In this document: positions 1 to 11,700 of the stretch, piece after piece
Position numbering within the stretch: the first letter of the stretch is position 1
Layout: each line of letters starts with the position of its first letter
Assembly (NCBI GenBank): GCA_032158295.1
Contig: CM063243.1
Coordinates: 62,001-126,000 of the forward strand
Direction: 5' to 3'
From: Pycnopodia helianthoides
Lineage: Eukaryota > Echinodermata > Asteroidea > Forcipulatida > Asteriidae
Length of the DNA: 64,000 nt
Notes under the pieces: generated by a model
Seen by the model: the letters and a program-made list of their open reading frames with translations, nothing else
Database searches by the model: none
Told to the model about the DNA's origin: nothing
Made by a program: the position numbers and the translations under genes

Positions 1-397
1 GGCCCGATTTATATCAAATGGCCACGCTCTCGACCACTTTTCCATCGTAGTAGAAGCAGCGTCTACCGAGCACAAAGTATATGTTACTCGACTGACAGCA
101 CAACAGCCGTACGTAGCGCAGGGTTTTAAAGATGGCGAGCGACACATTCGCAGTGTCTTTCCAGCGAGACGAGACCCTGAATTGCTATTCAGCTGGGTGG
201 CAAACATTGACCTTAATGCGACCTTCTTATCCCTCTTTACCAAGTTCAACTTGGAACACCCTGAGGCTGAGCTACAATTGGTGCATATTTCAGTGGCTCC
301 AAATGGCCCTTGGCAAAATGTTGCCGAGTGTGAAACCATGACCCTGTTACGTGACCTAAGAAAGAAACGTCAAGTAATGAACCACAAGGGAAACTGA
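1..397 (+). CDS. 3'-terminal coding exon of an unrecognised gene (partial)
   Basis: A frame is open from base 2 to a TGA at 395-397, about 131 codons, with no start or splice acceptor inside the window. It therefore probably continues to the left. The protein is mixed in composition (for example LFSWVANIDLN and GPWQNVAECETM) and reads like globular protein, not low-complexity sequence. I do not recognise the family. The last ten or so codons (from about 369) lie in an inserted SINE-like element that supplies the present stop codon. Before insertion the frame would have run on from the right-hand target duplication at 667. A shorter ATG frame at 132-341 overlaps in another frame and looks less protein-like. 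A chance open frame is still possible. Confidence 0.4.
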   Translation, partial: ARFISNGHALDHFSIVVEAASTEHKVYVTRLTAQQPYVAQGFKDGERHIRSVFPARRDPELLFSWVANIDLNATFLSLFTKFNLEHPEAELQLVHISVAPNGPWQNVAECETMTLLRDLRKKRQVMNHKGN

Positions 398-666
398 CTG
401 TGTAAATTTCATATGGTTTTGGGGTTGAACAAAGAAAAAATTGACTAGAGCGGGATTTGAACCAATGACCTCCGGATTAACGTACCAGCGCTCTACCAAC
501 TGAGCTATCTAGCCCTGACTGGCACCCCGAACAAAGATATTGACAAAATAGGGAGACCGCCAACATAGGGCTAGATAGCTCAGTTGGTAGAGCGCTGGTA
601 CGTTAATCCGGAGGTCGTTGGTTCAAATCCCGCTCTAGTCAATTTTTCTTTGTTCAACCCCAAAAC
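369..666. mobile_element. tRNA-derived SINE-like element, snap-back copy
   Basis: The element is flanked by a 14-bp direct repeat, CCTAAGAAAGAAAC (355-368 and 667-680), which fits a target-site duplication. Inside, a tRNA-like unit occurs twice in opposite orientation: 419-529 on the - strand and 568-641 on the +. The transcript could fold into a long hairpin. The + unit has an A-box-like stretch (TAGCTCAGTTGGTAGAGC), a B-box (GGTTCAAATCC) and a 74-nt tRNA-like length. The anticodon loop starts with C where U33 is expected and the acceptor stem is imperfect, so it is not a working tRNA. Related copies lie at 13314-13823, 19075-19215 and 36270-36420. Confidence 0.75.
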
Positions 667-680
667 CCTAAGAAAGAAAC

Positions 681-2206
681 CTCAATGTTTTTATTTTTAT
701 TTTGCTAAATCATATTGTTTTATGTTGAGAAACAACTTCATATTTATATTATTGTGTTATTTATTCACACATCAAGTTTTTGTAATTTGGGGGGGGGGGG
801 GGTTGTATTCACCATATGAATGTATACTACTTTGAGAACATTCAAATGGTTGAAAACATAAAGTTGTGTGTATATCTACTGTGTTTTTTTCCTCCTCTGA
901 CATATTCTTTAAAAAAAGTTAAAACAAATAAAATAAATAAAGCGCCCGACAGACCCTTCTGATTTTTTAGCCAAAAGGACAATAAAAAGATTTGTTTTTT
1001 TATGCCTTATGAAGAGCTAATGTACATTTGAAGATTGAAGTTTACTTATATATTTACTTCACTTCATTTTAAACTAAGACAACTTGGCCTAATTTAAAAG
1101 AGTTGTTTAATACTTTCTGCTTAGCACAAATGAGCAGGATAGCAGTCACATATGGTACATGTTACATGGTGTTTTGGCCGATAACCTTATTCAAGATGTA
1201 GATCGTGCGGCCATTTTCTACCAGTGCAGGCAATCTTTTGCAGCACTGGTTTGGGATTGAAATGCAAGTTTGATCTCTGTATGTGTAGGGCTGTGCCTTG
1301 TGTGAAATGGTACACATTGTGAGCAATTTGTTTTGCATTCGGGTTATTTACTGGCAGGCACATTTATACCCCTATGAGTGTGAGTATATATGCACCAACT
1401 CTAACAATTAGGCAATGAATATAGACAATTCACAATACAGTGCGCCCTCTACAGTTTACCTCTGAGAGGCCACTTTCCCCAAAGCAGTCAACAAAAAACA
1501 ATCACACTCACAACTAAGCATGGCATGGGCAGTTTGGGACCTTTAAATGGCTGTCATGAATGTGAAAACACATTCACCATTCTCACAAATAAGTACCATC
1601 TTATGCTGTAAACACATTCTTTTTCAAACCACATGCTGTTTTGAAAAACTGCGAACAACTTTCGAACAGTTGAGGTCACGAGGCGGGTGCTGCTAGCTAC
1701 GACTACAACCTTGTCCAATGATGCTCTGCGAAAATGGCCTCTCCTGGGCAGACTGTAGAGGGTGCACTGATTTGCGAATCGCCCATATTACCTTCTCTTG
1801 ACCCTTAAGAGGGTGCTGTTGAGAAACCTAACACAAGTGGGATTACAAGTTCTAACACATTCAGACGTCGGGTTTGAACCTATAAAGGGAATGAGGACTG
1901 GCACTAGATACCAACCTTTGGAAGCAGGGGGCAAGGTACCTTGCTGCAACTTGTGCGGGCTAGGAATGGATGTAGAAAAGCATCACTAACAGAGATAAGA
2001 TCACCTGCAAGATAGTGGGAATATTCATACATGTTTTTTAAAAAAATGCTTGATATTTGCCTACATTATTCACCCCTTGCACATTCAGCCATTTTGGTGT
2101 AGAGCCTTCGAGTTGGGGACAGCAGTGAATTAGCATTATATAACTCTGTATTGTCATGGTAATGCAATGACACTTTCATCCAAACAGATACATAAATACA
2201 ATAATT
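681..2206. other. non-coding stretch, no gene seen
   Basis: AT-rich sequence with a poly-G run near 790-803. Only short unsupported frames are present and I see no recognisable repeat or gene. Confidence 0.5.
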
Positions 2207-2735
2207 GGGTGCGTTCAATTAGCTTCCCCGGGTCGACCCCAATGTGCTCATCTTGGTGAGCCCGTGACATGAGCTAATCGAATGCCAACTTCCCCCAGCA
2301 TTCACACCAATGCATCTTGGACAGCCGACCCGGAACTACTTTCATTTTGTGCATTACGTCCGCAGATTCACGAAAAGATCGTAAAATAATTATTATCAAG
2401 GCGAAAACTGCAACGTTAAATTATTTTACACGCCCTGTTGATACACAATTACCCATCTTCGAATAAAAAAAATACTTCTGCTCACAAGGTCGCTGTTTAA
2501 AGGGTGAAAATGTATGCCAAACTTCCGGAAAGTGCCCCGCTGAATTACAACAAAATGGTGGCTATTGAGAAAGTTTTTCGTCGTGACGTCATCACCTCGA
2601 TCAGCCCCTAGTGACCCGCTCCACAAGCAGGACACTTGGGGCTGACCCGGGTGAGCCCCGAGAATGACATCAAAGCTATTCGAACGCACCGGGGGAAGAC
2701 CCGGGTCGACCCGGGGAAGCTAATCGAACGCACCC
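2207..2735. mobile_element. foldback / MITE with GGGTGCGTTC ends
   Basis: The ends are inverted repeats. The left reads GGGTGCGTTCAATTAGCTTC and continues to CCCGGGTCGACCC. The right reads GGGTCGACCCGGGGAAGC and ends with CGAACGCACCC. The interior is about 450 bp, holds a second internal inverted pair (TGAGCCCGTGACATGAGC-like) and codes for nothing recognisable. No clear target duplication is visible. It is probably a non-autonomous DNA transposon. Confidence 0.7.
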
Positions 2736-2974
2736 ATAAATTAAGCATGAGGTAGAGGCTTCACACGCAAATGGCGGATTCGTGCAAGTAGTGAATACAA
2801 CATGTAGAATATTGTCATTTGATTGGAGGACTATGCAGCATTCATCAATCAAACCATAACATGGCTAACATCATAAATTGTGCATTTTGGTACTAATCAC
2901 CAAGCATTTTGCCTCAACCTGTTTTAGTGTTTCGAGCCTTCTCACTAGCGTCACATTTCTACAGCAACGCTGGA

Positions 2975-3105
2975 CGTCTGCCATGCTGGAGTACTACGCA
3001 CATGTAGGATACGTATGCAGTGCCATCCAGCGGTGCATTTTGTATGTAGAACATGTTCGTGCAGTTCTAGTAACATGTGTGCATGTAAGTATTCCAGCAT
3101 GGGGA
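2975..3105. repeat. small imperfect inverted repeat
   Basis: CCATGCTGGAGTACT near 2981-2995 is mirrored by AGTATTCCAGCATGG near 3089-3103, giving an imperfect hairpin of about 125 bp. It may be a decayed MITE. Confidence 0.4.
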
Positions 3106-3237
3106 GCGATAAAACAGTGACGTCATCTGAGAAGGGTCCACTGCACGCTACATAAACTACCAACTCTGCATTACACACAGTAGCACTATTCCTAGATTAA
3201 TTTATACATTATCCATTGTCCAGAATGATAAACAGCA

Positions 3238-3668
3238 TTCTCACTGGCCAGATGCCAGTTAAAACACCCGAGGACCATAGTCAAACTTCACTCTAAGAAG
3301 TCAGGCTGGCTAGCTCAGTGTTGAAAAGCATCCCTGTTTAAAACCCTCCTACTGTCAGTGACTCTTGGCAACATTTTCCAGTGAGTTGACCAACCATTTG
3401 AAACCATTCGACTGCCAAGGTTGTGTACGGTGGCACAACTGTGCACAGAACTAACTGTGTACTGTGTACATGCATTCCCTCATGGTATCATATTTCAGGC
3501 TGGCATAGTTGATCTAACATTCAAAACCACTTGAATGGTATTGAATGGTCAGACAGCAAGAGGGTTAATATAAAGTATGGACTAGTGGAAAAGCTCACAG
3601 ACTAGTGAAATACCACGCTAACTGGTCCTGCTGGCTAGCCACTGAAAAAGTTAAGGACAAACCCTGAA
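3238..3668. repeat. dispersed repeat interrupted by a TTAA MITE
   Basis: The flanks (3238-3343 and 3569-3668) match, with divergence, the uninterrupted sequence at 23836-24092. Both share the phrases ACTAGTGAAAT and CTAACTGGTCCTGCTGGCTAG. The segment 3344-3568 is a separate element inserted at TTAA. Confidence 0.6.
3344..3568 (-). mobile_element. piggyBac-type MITE (CCCTC ends), copy 1
   Basis: This 225-bp element has CCCTCCTACTGTC at one end and GACAGCAAGAGGG plus TTAA at the other. It is the reverse orientation of the copies at 24853-25092 and 28596-28826. A TTAA target with CCC-starting inverted ends is the known pattern of piggyBac-superfamily elements. It encodes no protein. Confidence 0.7.
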
Positions 3669-4309
3669 AATCATACTTGGATTGTATCCTGCCATTTTCT
3701 TTACCTTACACACTATTCCCAGATTGATCTGTACAATGTTATCAATTTTTCTAGAATGATAAAACATACTTGAACCAAACCTGCAATATCCCTGTCATTC
3801 TGTCAACTAGAAATTCATCGTTGGTGAATGTACTTACTTGGATTGTACTGCAGAAAGGCCAGAATGAAACTGCGAAAGTTGTAATCTCTCAGCCCCTTCA
3901 GTCTGCAGAACAGTTTGCTCTGTGTCTCTGCAGAATGATATAATGAAGTGCTAATGATTACACGCATATATATAAAAGCAATCCAAACACATCTAGATGC
4001 CTCAGTGTTATTTGTTTATACTGACAATCGTTGAACCGTTGAGGTATCTGGCAATGTGCAATATCTAAATAATTGTGCTGGAATGAGGAAAAAGTTAATA
4101 TCAACTGTTTTTTTATTCAACAGCTGAAGTCAATACGAAAGACAACCCCCGTAACACACCAGTAAGAAATATACGCAAACAAACTCAAGGTTTTCTTGGA
4201 ATTACCAGGGATAAGCAGAGCATGTGTATGTTTTTTTTTCATGAGATTATCATAGGCAGCTCTGGAGGGCTCCACTCAAGTCCTCTAACCAATTTAGCAG
4301 ATGGTTTGC

Positions 4310-5179
4310 TCCTTATTCTTATTATTCTTATTCTTTATTTGGCCATTAAATACACACAAACAGTCAGTAAGTAACAAAATGAATAAATAAGTCCGTATTT
4401 AAGTAAACACAAGCAATAAGTAATGATCGCAAAACAACAAAATTAAAAGCACATGAAGTCTACAAAACAACCTTAATGTGATGGCCAGGATCAACAAAAG
4501 TATACTTAAACACTGTAGCTCGAAAGCCTGTTGACCCAGTCACATAAGGAGACAATACACTAATAAAAATATCTATATATGAAGAGATAATTTAAATAAT
4601 TATAGAATATGTAAAATATACACAAAACACAATGTGATAAACTAAATAAATTGACTTTGAATAAAAGTAAGAAAATTTGAAAAGAGACAAACATTATTAA
4701 ATTATTTAAAACAAATACAATAAAAATAAAGATAAATAAACAAATAGAAACGATAAAAATATTGTACATAATAAAAAAAACAAATCATTTTAACAAGCTA
4801 AGGGGTAAAGAACAACATGTATATAAATAAATAAGAGAAACTAAATATAAATATGAATAGTAAACTTGCGGGTACAACCATGAGTAAAATGTCTCTTTTG
4901 AAGGAGTGGTGGCTCTGAAAAGAGACGGTTTGGTATTTATATTTATATAAATAAATAGATGAATAAATAGCTGAAGAAATCCAGACAACAATAAAACAAA
5001 TAAAATGAATCAATCAGTTGAAAATAAATGAACAAAAGGATTAGCAACAACAAAAAAAACAACAATGAATAAATGAGTTGAATGAATGTAATGAAAGGAA
5101 ATGGGAACTCATGGTGTTTATCAAAACAAATGGATGGTTGCAGAATACTGTAGGAGATGAACAAGTCTTTAAAAAAAAT
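4310..5179 (-). other. AT-rich LINE 3' region ending in an ATAAGA-rich tail
   Basis: Directly downstream (- strand) of the reverse-transcriptase remnant lies strongly AT-rich sequence. Its far end, near 4310-4345, is built of repeated AATAAG/TAAGAA units on the - strand, as expected of a LINE 3' tail. The short frames here are artefacts of base composition. The segment 4859-4934 is a separate, recognisable repeat. Confidence 0.45.
4859..4934 (-). repeat. histone-type 3' stem-loop repeat, copy A
   Basis: On the - strand, ACCAAACC is followed by GTCTCTTTTCAGAGCC, then ACCAC and a purine-rich TTCAAAAGAGA. This matches the metazoan replication-dependent histone mRNA 3' end: a six-base-pair stem (one mismatch here), a TTTC loop and a U7-binding-like downstream element. 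The same module plus TTGTACCCGCAAGT recurs at 38685-38760 and 39290-39395. No histone coding sequence is upstream. Confidence 0.6.
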
Positions 5180-6065
5180 CTAATTAGCATCTAGATTGTA
5201 ATAGTAAGCAGATAGTTTCTTACAAAAAACATTCAAAGTGTCCAGAATAAGAGAGTCTTTTATGTGTGAAGGCAAGTTGCTCCATAACCGAGGAAATGAA
5301 TGAATTGATGTGTACTTGAGAGCTTGAGTTCTGGCATAGTGATGGTGAAATGTAGTCAAGTCTAAATGGCGGGTGTTGATGTTTGTGTTACACTTGATGG
5401 CATCGCAGTCAATAAGTCCAAACAAAGATTTGATGGTGAAAATGATGATGTGCTGTTGTCTCCTGTTAGCAAGGCTCATCCAGTTGAGTGTTCTTAAACG
5501 TTCCTTATAAGGCATTTCTCTTCGCTGTTGCTTCAAGCACATTCTGCTTGCCCTGCGTTGCACACCTTCCAACTTTGCTGATAATGTGGCAGTGTATGGG
5601 TACCAGGCAGGTAACCCATACTGCAAGACAGGCAGAACTAAGGCAGTATAAAGGCACCTGAGGGCATGTGAGGATGACCCCCCAGCAATCTGCCATATGA
5701 AACCAAGAGTTTTGTTTGCTTTGGACACAACCAAATTTACATGATCATTCCAATTTAGCTTGTTATTAACAGTTATCCCAAGGTACTTATACGAAGAAAC
5801 AACACCAAGGGCATTACCTTGCAGTGTGTAATGTGGAAGATGCTCGTCCGTGGGTGTTTTGCAGCGAGACAAATGCATCACTTTGGATTTTTCTTTGTTG
5901 ATCTTCATACCATTAGCTATGCTCCATTGACTGAGCGTTGTAAGGTCAGACTGTAGAGCATGTTCGTCAGCGGGAGATTTGATTGGCTTGTAAATGAGGG
6001 TGTCGTCAGCAAAAAGTAGAGAAGTTGCAGATATATTTTTTGAAATATCACTTAGTCCACAGGGA
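5180..6065 (-). pseudogene. LINE reverse transcriptase, C-terminal remnant
   Basis: A 242-codon frame (5908 to 5180) continues upstream in frame to about 6065. The part before 5908 contains the catalytic LLFADDTLIY motif of non-LTR reverse transcriptases. Downstream are the usual thumb and C-terminal landmarks: SYKYLGI, NDHV, LPVLQYGLPAW and LEGVQRRASRMC, then a PRLWSNLP motif. The fingers, most of the palm, the endonuclease and any ORF1 are missing, as expected of a 5'-truncated insertion. The Jockey/CR1/L2 group is the best guess. The remaining frame is intact, so it may be fairly young. Confidence 0.85.
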
Positions 6066-6504
6066 TATTTATTAGGTCTATTAGACAGAGTTTAGATGGT
6101 GATGGGGGGAAAGAGATTTACATATAGTCTGGTGGGAAACTCCCACAGTTATTAAGCTGTTACGAGAAGAGGCAGGATTTCAATACCACCAGAGACCCGG
6201 ACCCAGTCAATAACCTCAGAGTTGCTGAGAGAACGGCCTAGGCTTGGTTTCCTTTTGATTATTTCTTAGCGTGGGGTACAGGAGTTATCACGAGTATCTA
6301 TATCACTCAGGATTACACTGCAAGTAAAATATCAAGCTGTGAGAGTTACACGCTCTTGTGATTCTTGGCATCAGTCAGGACTCAACTGGAGATTAAACTC
6401 CTGCACACTTTTAAAGGAAGGGTGTAATACTGAGTATGTTACAGCTCAGAAACTAAACAAAATTCAAGATTACGTCAGCTCAACTAACCAAAAAGTCTTA
6501 TTAT

Positions 6505-6810
6505 CAGTCCTTTGTGCTCTGGGCCGACTGTGTCTTGTTAGGTCTATAAGTTCTGTCTGCTCTGAGCTAGCTAGGTCTTTCTCGATCTTATAAGTCCGTT
6601 CTGCTCTAAGCCAACTGGGTCATTCTAGATCTTATAAAGTCCGTCTGCTCTGAGCCAACTGAGGCTTTCTAGGTCTTAGAAGTCCTTTCTGCTCTGAGCA
6701 GACTGGGTCTTTCTAGGTCTTTCAAGTCGTTTCTTCTCTGAGCCGACTGGGTCTTTCTAGGTCTTATAAGTCATTTCTGCTCTGAGCGAGCTGGGTCTTT
6801 CTAGGTTTAA
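6505..6810. repeat. minisatellite, unit about 44 bp
   Basis: About six to seven imperfect copies of a unit containing GGGTCTTTCTAGGTCTTATA and CTGCTCTGAGCC. The copies drift by point changes. No coding frame is conserved. Confidence 0.8.
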
Positions 6811-8134
6811 TATTTAAAACAAGTAATCTTTGTATGGACTTCACTGTCAAGATGCTTCTCAGATGACATTTTGTGTATGGCATGAATATTCATTATATTC
6901 ACTACAGACTACAGACAGAGCCTTATTAAAATTATTAGAAGACCATTTTGAAATGGTCCAAGGCAGCCACATAAATCCAATGTCGCACCCAGGATTATGT
7001 CTTAGGGGGAGGCTCAAAGAATTATAGGGGCGGGGTCCAGGGGCTAAGCCTAGGTGAGGGTCCAGGGGGTTAAGCCCCCTGAAGCTATGAGCTTTTTGAA
7101 CTTTTGGGTGACAAACCTAGCCTCGGTATGCCTAAAAATAGAGAAAAATACACACCTTTTTAAGCACTTCTGAACTGAGTGTACGCTGTAAATCGCGACA
7201 AGAGATTTTGTTTTAAGTGATTACATTGTTGAAGAGAACATTCCTGAGCGGCTCTACCTTCTTTCAATCAGTATGCAGCAAATTCCATAAATAAGTGGGC
7301 AGCAAACCTAGACCCTACCCAGGTGCGGATCCATGTTTAAACAGGGGCACACCTCATTTTTTCAAATGTTGACCAACATATTCCATTGGTTTACATACAC
7401 ACATGTACATGTATGCCTACATGACCAAGTTTGATCCTTGCTGGACAAGGATGCATAAGTTAACCGCATAAGTTATACCAATTATACAGAGATTCTTTTA
7501 TGACTGGAGAGGGTGGTGGTCCAAGTAACATGTTATCGTGTGCCACCCCTTTGCTGTGTTTTATAGCGTGGGACATTTCTCCTCTTTTTTCTTTTTTTTT
7601 TCTTCTTTAGTTTTTTGGCAAATTTTACCTGGGGGCACATGCCCCTGCACCCAACCCCCTCTGCCCGGATCCACGCGTGCTACCGACAATCCTTTGTTAA
7701 AAAGTGGTGTCCATAATGATCATTTATATCAGATTACTGTTTAAAAAAAATTCAAATAACTAGTTTAATAAATGCATAAATGCAATGTGTAATTTGCAGC
7801 CCTCTTTTAATCCTTGGCTGACTTAAAGAAAAATCTGGGAGGTCACAAATGCTAAGAATATAAGAGGATGGTGGCCCCCTGCAGCGTCCCCCTCCCAAAA
7901 TTAAAGCATGACCCCCACCACTGACAAACCCATTCCCCCTGGGCCCCCCCCCCCATACCAAAAAAAAACTTGGCTATGCCGCTGATGTGAGCGTGTAGAC
8001 AAGGTATCAATAAGGTACACATGTAGCTGGTACAGTGGTATGCATATGAAACCAACATACATTTGTAATGCAAAGAATAAAGCCAAACACCAACCAAAGA
8101 GTTTCTATTTATGGTGCTGTTAAATTTCAAAGCT
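6811..8134. other. non-coding stretch with a possible decayed element
   Basis: No gene is seen. Sequence near 7318-7345 (GTGCGGATCC, AGGGGCAC) and 7630-7680 (GGGGGCACATGCCCCTGC, CCGGATCCACG) forms weak inverted ends and may mark a decayed transposon. Purine and pyrimidine homopolymer runs occur near 7580 and 7945. Confidence 0.35.
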
Positions 8135-8472
8135 TAGTCTGGTTCTTGAAAATATGCATAAATAGTTAAACATGTGTAAAGAGACTAGGTCCCATGCAAA
8201 AAATGAACAGCCTAAAGAATGGCCCTTCGACGTGAAGAGAAGTTCCATTCTAAAATAAATCGGCGATAGAAAAATCACAAATTCTGATGATTTTTACTGT
8301 TTCCTTTTTTGTTAAAGGCATTTATTGATGGCAGTAACAGTGTGAGGACTCAGTCTTCAATACGTAGTAATGACCTTGGTTTGTGGCTGGCAGCTGTTCA
8401 TGGAACTCACCTTTGGCTTGGTCCATTAACAGTGGCCAACCACCATTCGGGTTATCACCACGCAGTGAAGAC
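8135..8472 (+). repeat. 5' flank of CYP46 copy 1, duplicated at 28366-28921
   Basis: This segment lies 270-610 bp upstream of the CYP46 start. It shares a long diverged match with 28366-28921 (shared phrases TTCTTGAAAA, GAATGGCCCTT, AAATTCTGATGA, TGACCTTGG, GCAGTGAAGAC). The other copy carries a TTAA MITE at the point where this one reads TAGTAATGACC, so this is the empty site. It may hold promoter sequence; no TATA box is convincing. Confidence 0.65.
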
Positions 8473-8745
8473 CTTAAACTGTTATTGCCTAATTCAAACT
8501 CCATTTGATCCTGACCTTTACCCTAACCTTAGCAATCTCTATTAAAATATCAATATTAAGTCAACAATAAAGGAAGTTAAAGCAAACACTTCTGGTCGCA
8601 CTTTGGAGTACGTTGTTATCGTTCTAAATTAAGATACATAGTTATTAAACTGGAAAATAACTTTATTACTTTTTGAATTAAACCAAACAGCAGCTTAATT
8701 TTGACGAGTAAGTGGTTATTCTAAGACTCCCACTAAGAAGTCACA

Positions 8746-11700
8746 ATGTCTTGGACACTATTGTGGGACAGCCTGATGACAGTGGCATTGACTATGTCAG
8801 TGCTGCCTGTTTGTGCCTTTGTGATTCTAGTTCTGTACATTGCCTATGAGCACAGAAGATTTTCTCATATTCCAGGACCACCAAGAAAAGAGTAAGTTTC
8901 TGTTTTTTGTAAAACAAATCTACAAGTTATTTTTCCGTTTGGATTGAGAGTGGGTGCGTTAGATGAACTTATACCAAAGAAAAACAGTGTAACTTTAGAA
9001 ATAAACTTGTCAACAGGGAAATTGTTTATTGTATCACCCAGGCTTGTCAACACAGACAATTTTGTAAACTGAACTGCACTGCATGAAAAAGGAGCACCTC
9101 AGAAGTACAAGAGCCATTTCAAACAGTGTCTTCTAAACCACAGTACCGATGGGAATTCAACTTATTTTCAGAGCTCACCTACTGGTTTGATTTTAGGATT
9201 TTCGTAAAAAAATTTGCTGAGAATAACGTTGTCACAATGAGAACATGAATTCATCAAGTAATAACAATAAAAATTATATATTAAAATATTTTGGATTTCT
9301 TTTTTTCTTTCAAAAAAATCTGGCTATCATTCACTGTGAGTCGGCCAAACTTTAGCTGTAAGCCTTGCCTGATAATCAGCCATAGCATGCTGGAGTCTTA
9401 CCTTCCATGGCAAATACAAATTACTCTTTTAATCCTTCTTTCTCTAACAAAAGGATGAAAAACTGGAATTGGGGATTACACAATAACCCCGGCAAAAAAA
9501 AGGGACAATTGAGAGTGAAATTCCAGTACCCTTTGTCCCTCTTTGTGACAGGACAAACGAAGTATAACACAGTGAGTGCATGCACTGTGGGACGCGTTTA
9601 CATGTCTGTTGCTGGATTCCATGTAAAAAAAAAGTTAAACATGTCTATCACACTTCCATTTGCGTGTCTGGGAAAAAAAGTTGAGTTCACATCTTCTGGC
9701 GATAAGTGGTTTAATATCCCTATGAAAAAGATATAACAATTTTAATGAGAATGCTTTCCTTCTTCATGTTCTCTGAGATTGCCTGGAACCAGTCGCCTGT
9801 AAATTGCTTCCTAAATGCTCTTTTAAGCTCTGCCCCAAACAGAAGTCATTTGCAGATGATATATCATGCGACTACTTTGTCTAAAAAAGCAGTGAAGAAT
9901 TTTAACACCCACTTGCAACAGTATCTGTTCTTTCAGCAACTGTAATGATTTGAAGTAACTCACTAGTAATTCATTTCAGCTTCTTTACTGGGCATGTCAG
10001 ACTTATTATGGCAGCAATCAACAGTGGCTCAACACTCTCAGATTACTTGGTTGACCAGTAAGTATACTATAAATAATAAGTATACTGTTTAAAGGAACAT
10101 TACAGAATTGGTTTTTGCTAACAAAACTGTTGCTGGCAGTGTAAGCACTTTATGTAATCCACCATATACATAAACTGACAAACCTGTTGAAGTTTGAGAT
10201 CGATCGGCCATCTGGGTCACGAGAAAATAGTGAAAAACCGATTACACATTTGTATGAAATCATATAGGTTCAACAAATGAATAAAATGCTCACTGAGCGA
10301 TAAACTCCAATCGGAAAATTAGTTTATTCATTTCTCATCAAATATGGCATTTCAGACAGAAATATTTCAAGGGATGTTTTCTACTATCGTCATTATTAGA
10401 CCGTGTAAGTTTTATGTAAATCTGTGATCAAAAATATATTTTACAATTACCAATTCTGTAATGTTCCTTTAAACAACTACACATTTGCATGCAATCGCAT
10501 AGATTCAACAAATGAATAAAACGCTCACTGAGCGATAAACTCCAATCGGAAAATTAGTTTATTCATTTCTCATCAAATATGGCATTTCAGACAGAAATAT
10601 TTCAAGGGATGTTTTCTACTATCGTCATTATTAGACCGTGTAAGTTTTATGTAAATCTGTGATCAAAAATATATTTTTCAAGTTTTTTTCTTACCAATTC
10701 TGTAATGTTCCTTTAAACAACTAGGGCCCTTTTCAAAACCAGCTTAATCTTAGTCCGCCTGTTTTCAAGCACTGTACAAAATAACAGACAGAGCCCAAGC
10801 GGAGCCCAAGACCGAGCCATGGTTTTAAATAGGGTCTGTGTATCACTTAAAGGTATTGTACACTTTTGGTAACAGCTCAAAATCAGTGTCCACATTTTGT
10901 GTGATTAAACATATGCATGAACAAACAAATCTGTGAAAGTTTGGGCTCAATTGGTCATCGAGGTCACGAGAAAATAGTGAAAAGAGATCTTCTGTTTTTT
11001 CAAATTATCGCGCGCGATAATTACTATTGTTTTACTCGTTTCTCAGAAACGATAGCATTTTAGGCAGAAATATTTTAAGGAGCCCTTTCTACCATTACTT
11101 ACTTTAAATCATGTAAGTTATGTGTGAATCTGTGAACATTGTGTTTTTCGATCTTACCAATAGTGTACAGGGCCTTTAACTTTGGTGTAAAGAAAATAAC
11201 GTTGTAGGTTTGCTAATGATAAATATGAAAGTGAGAGCTGATTTACTCACAGCATAAAACCCACACACCCTTGAACCCCATAAAAACAGGAACAGATATT
11301 ATGTTGTCTCCAAAATGTTGTGCTTTTTCAGCACATCACATTAAGAACCCTTGCAGACTAGGCAGTTGGGTAGTGTGTGACCTAATTCCTCCAATCCTCT
11401 TCACCTATGTCACTCTAATTGTTTGGACTTAAAGATAAGATTGGTATGCCTGGACCTGTGCTAAGACCCAGTCCTTCTGAATTTACTTTGACAATTGGAT
11501 GTAGAAGCGATTGGGACTGTGATGGTTTCGGTTGCAAAACTATGTAAACAAATTAAACAATTTTAAATATTTCAAATCAATTTCAATTTCTGCTAACTGA
11601 TTTATGGAATGCATTCATTGCAAATTTTGAAATACAATTACCCACATAAAGTGTTAGTAAAGTAACTGACTTTTCAGGGTTTTTTTCTTCATGACTAAAT

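Noticed and set aside
568..641. tRNA gene
   Set aside because: The anticodon loop lacks T33 (C instead), the acceptor stem is imperfect, and the unit recurs inside repeats. It is a tRNA-derived repeat, not a functional tRNA.
9407..9736. 109-codon frame in CYP46 copy 1 intron 1
   Set aside because: It overlaps a dispersed repeat whose other copy (16962-17100) does not keep the frame.
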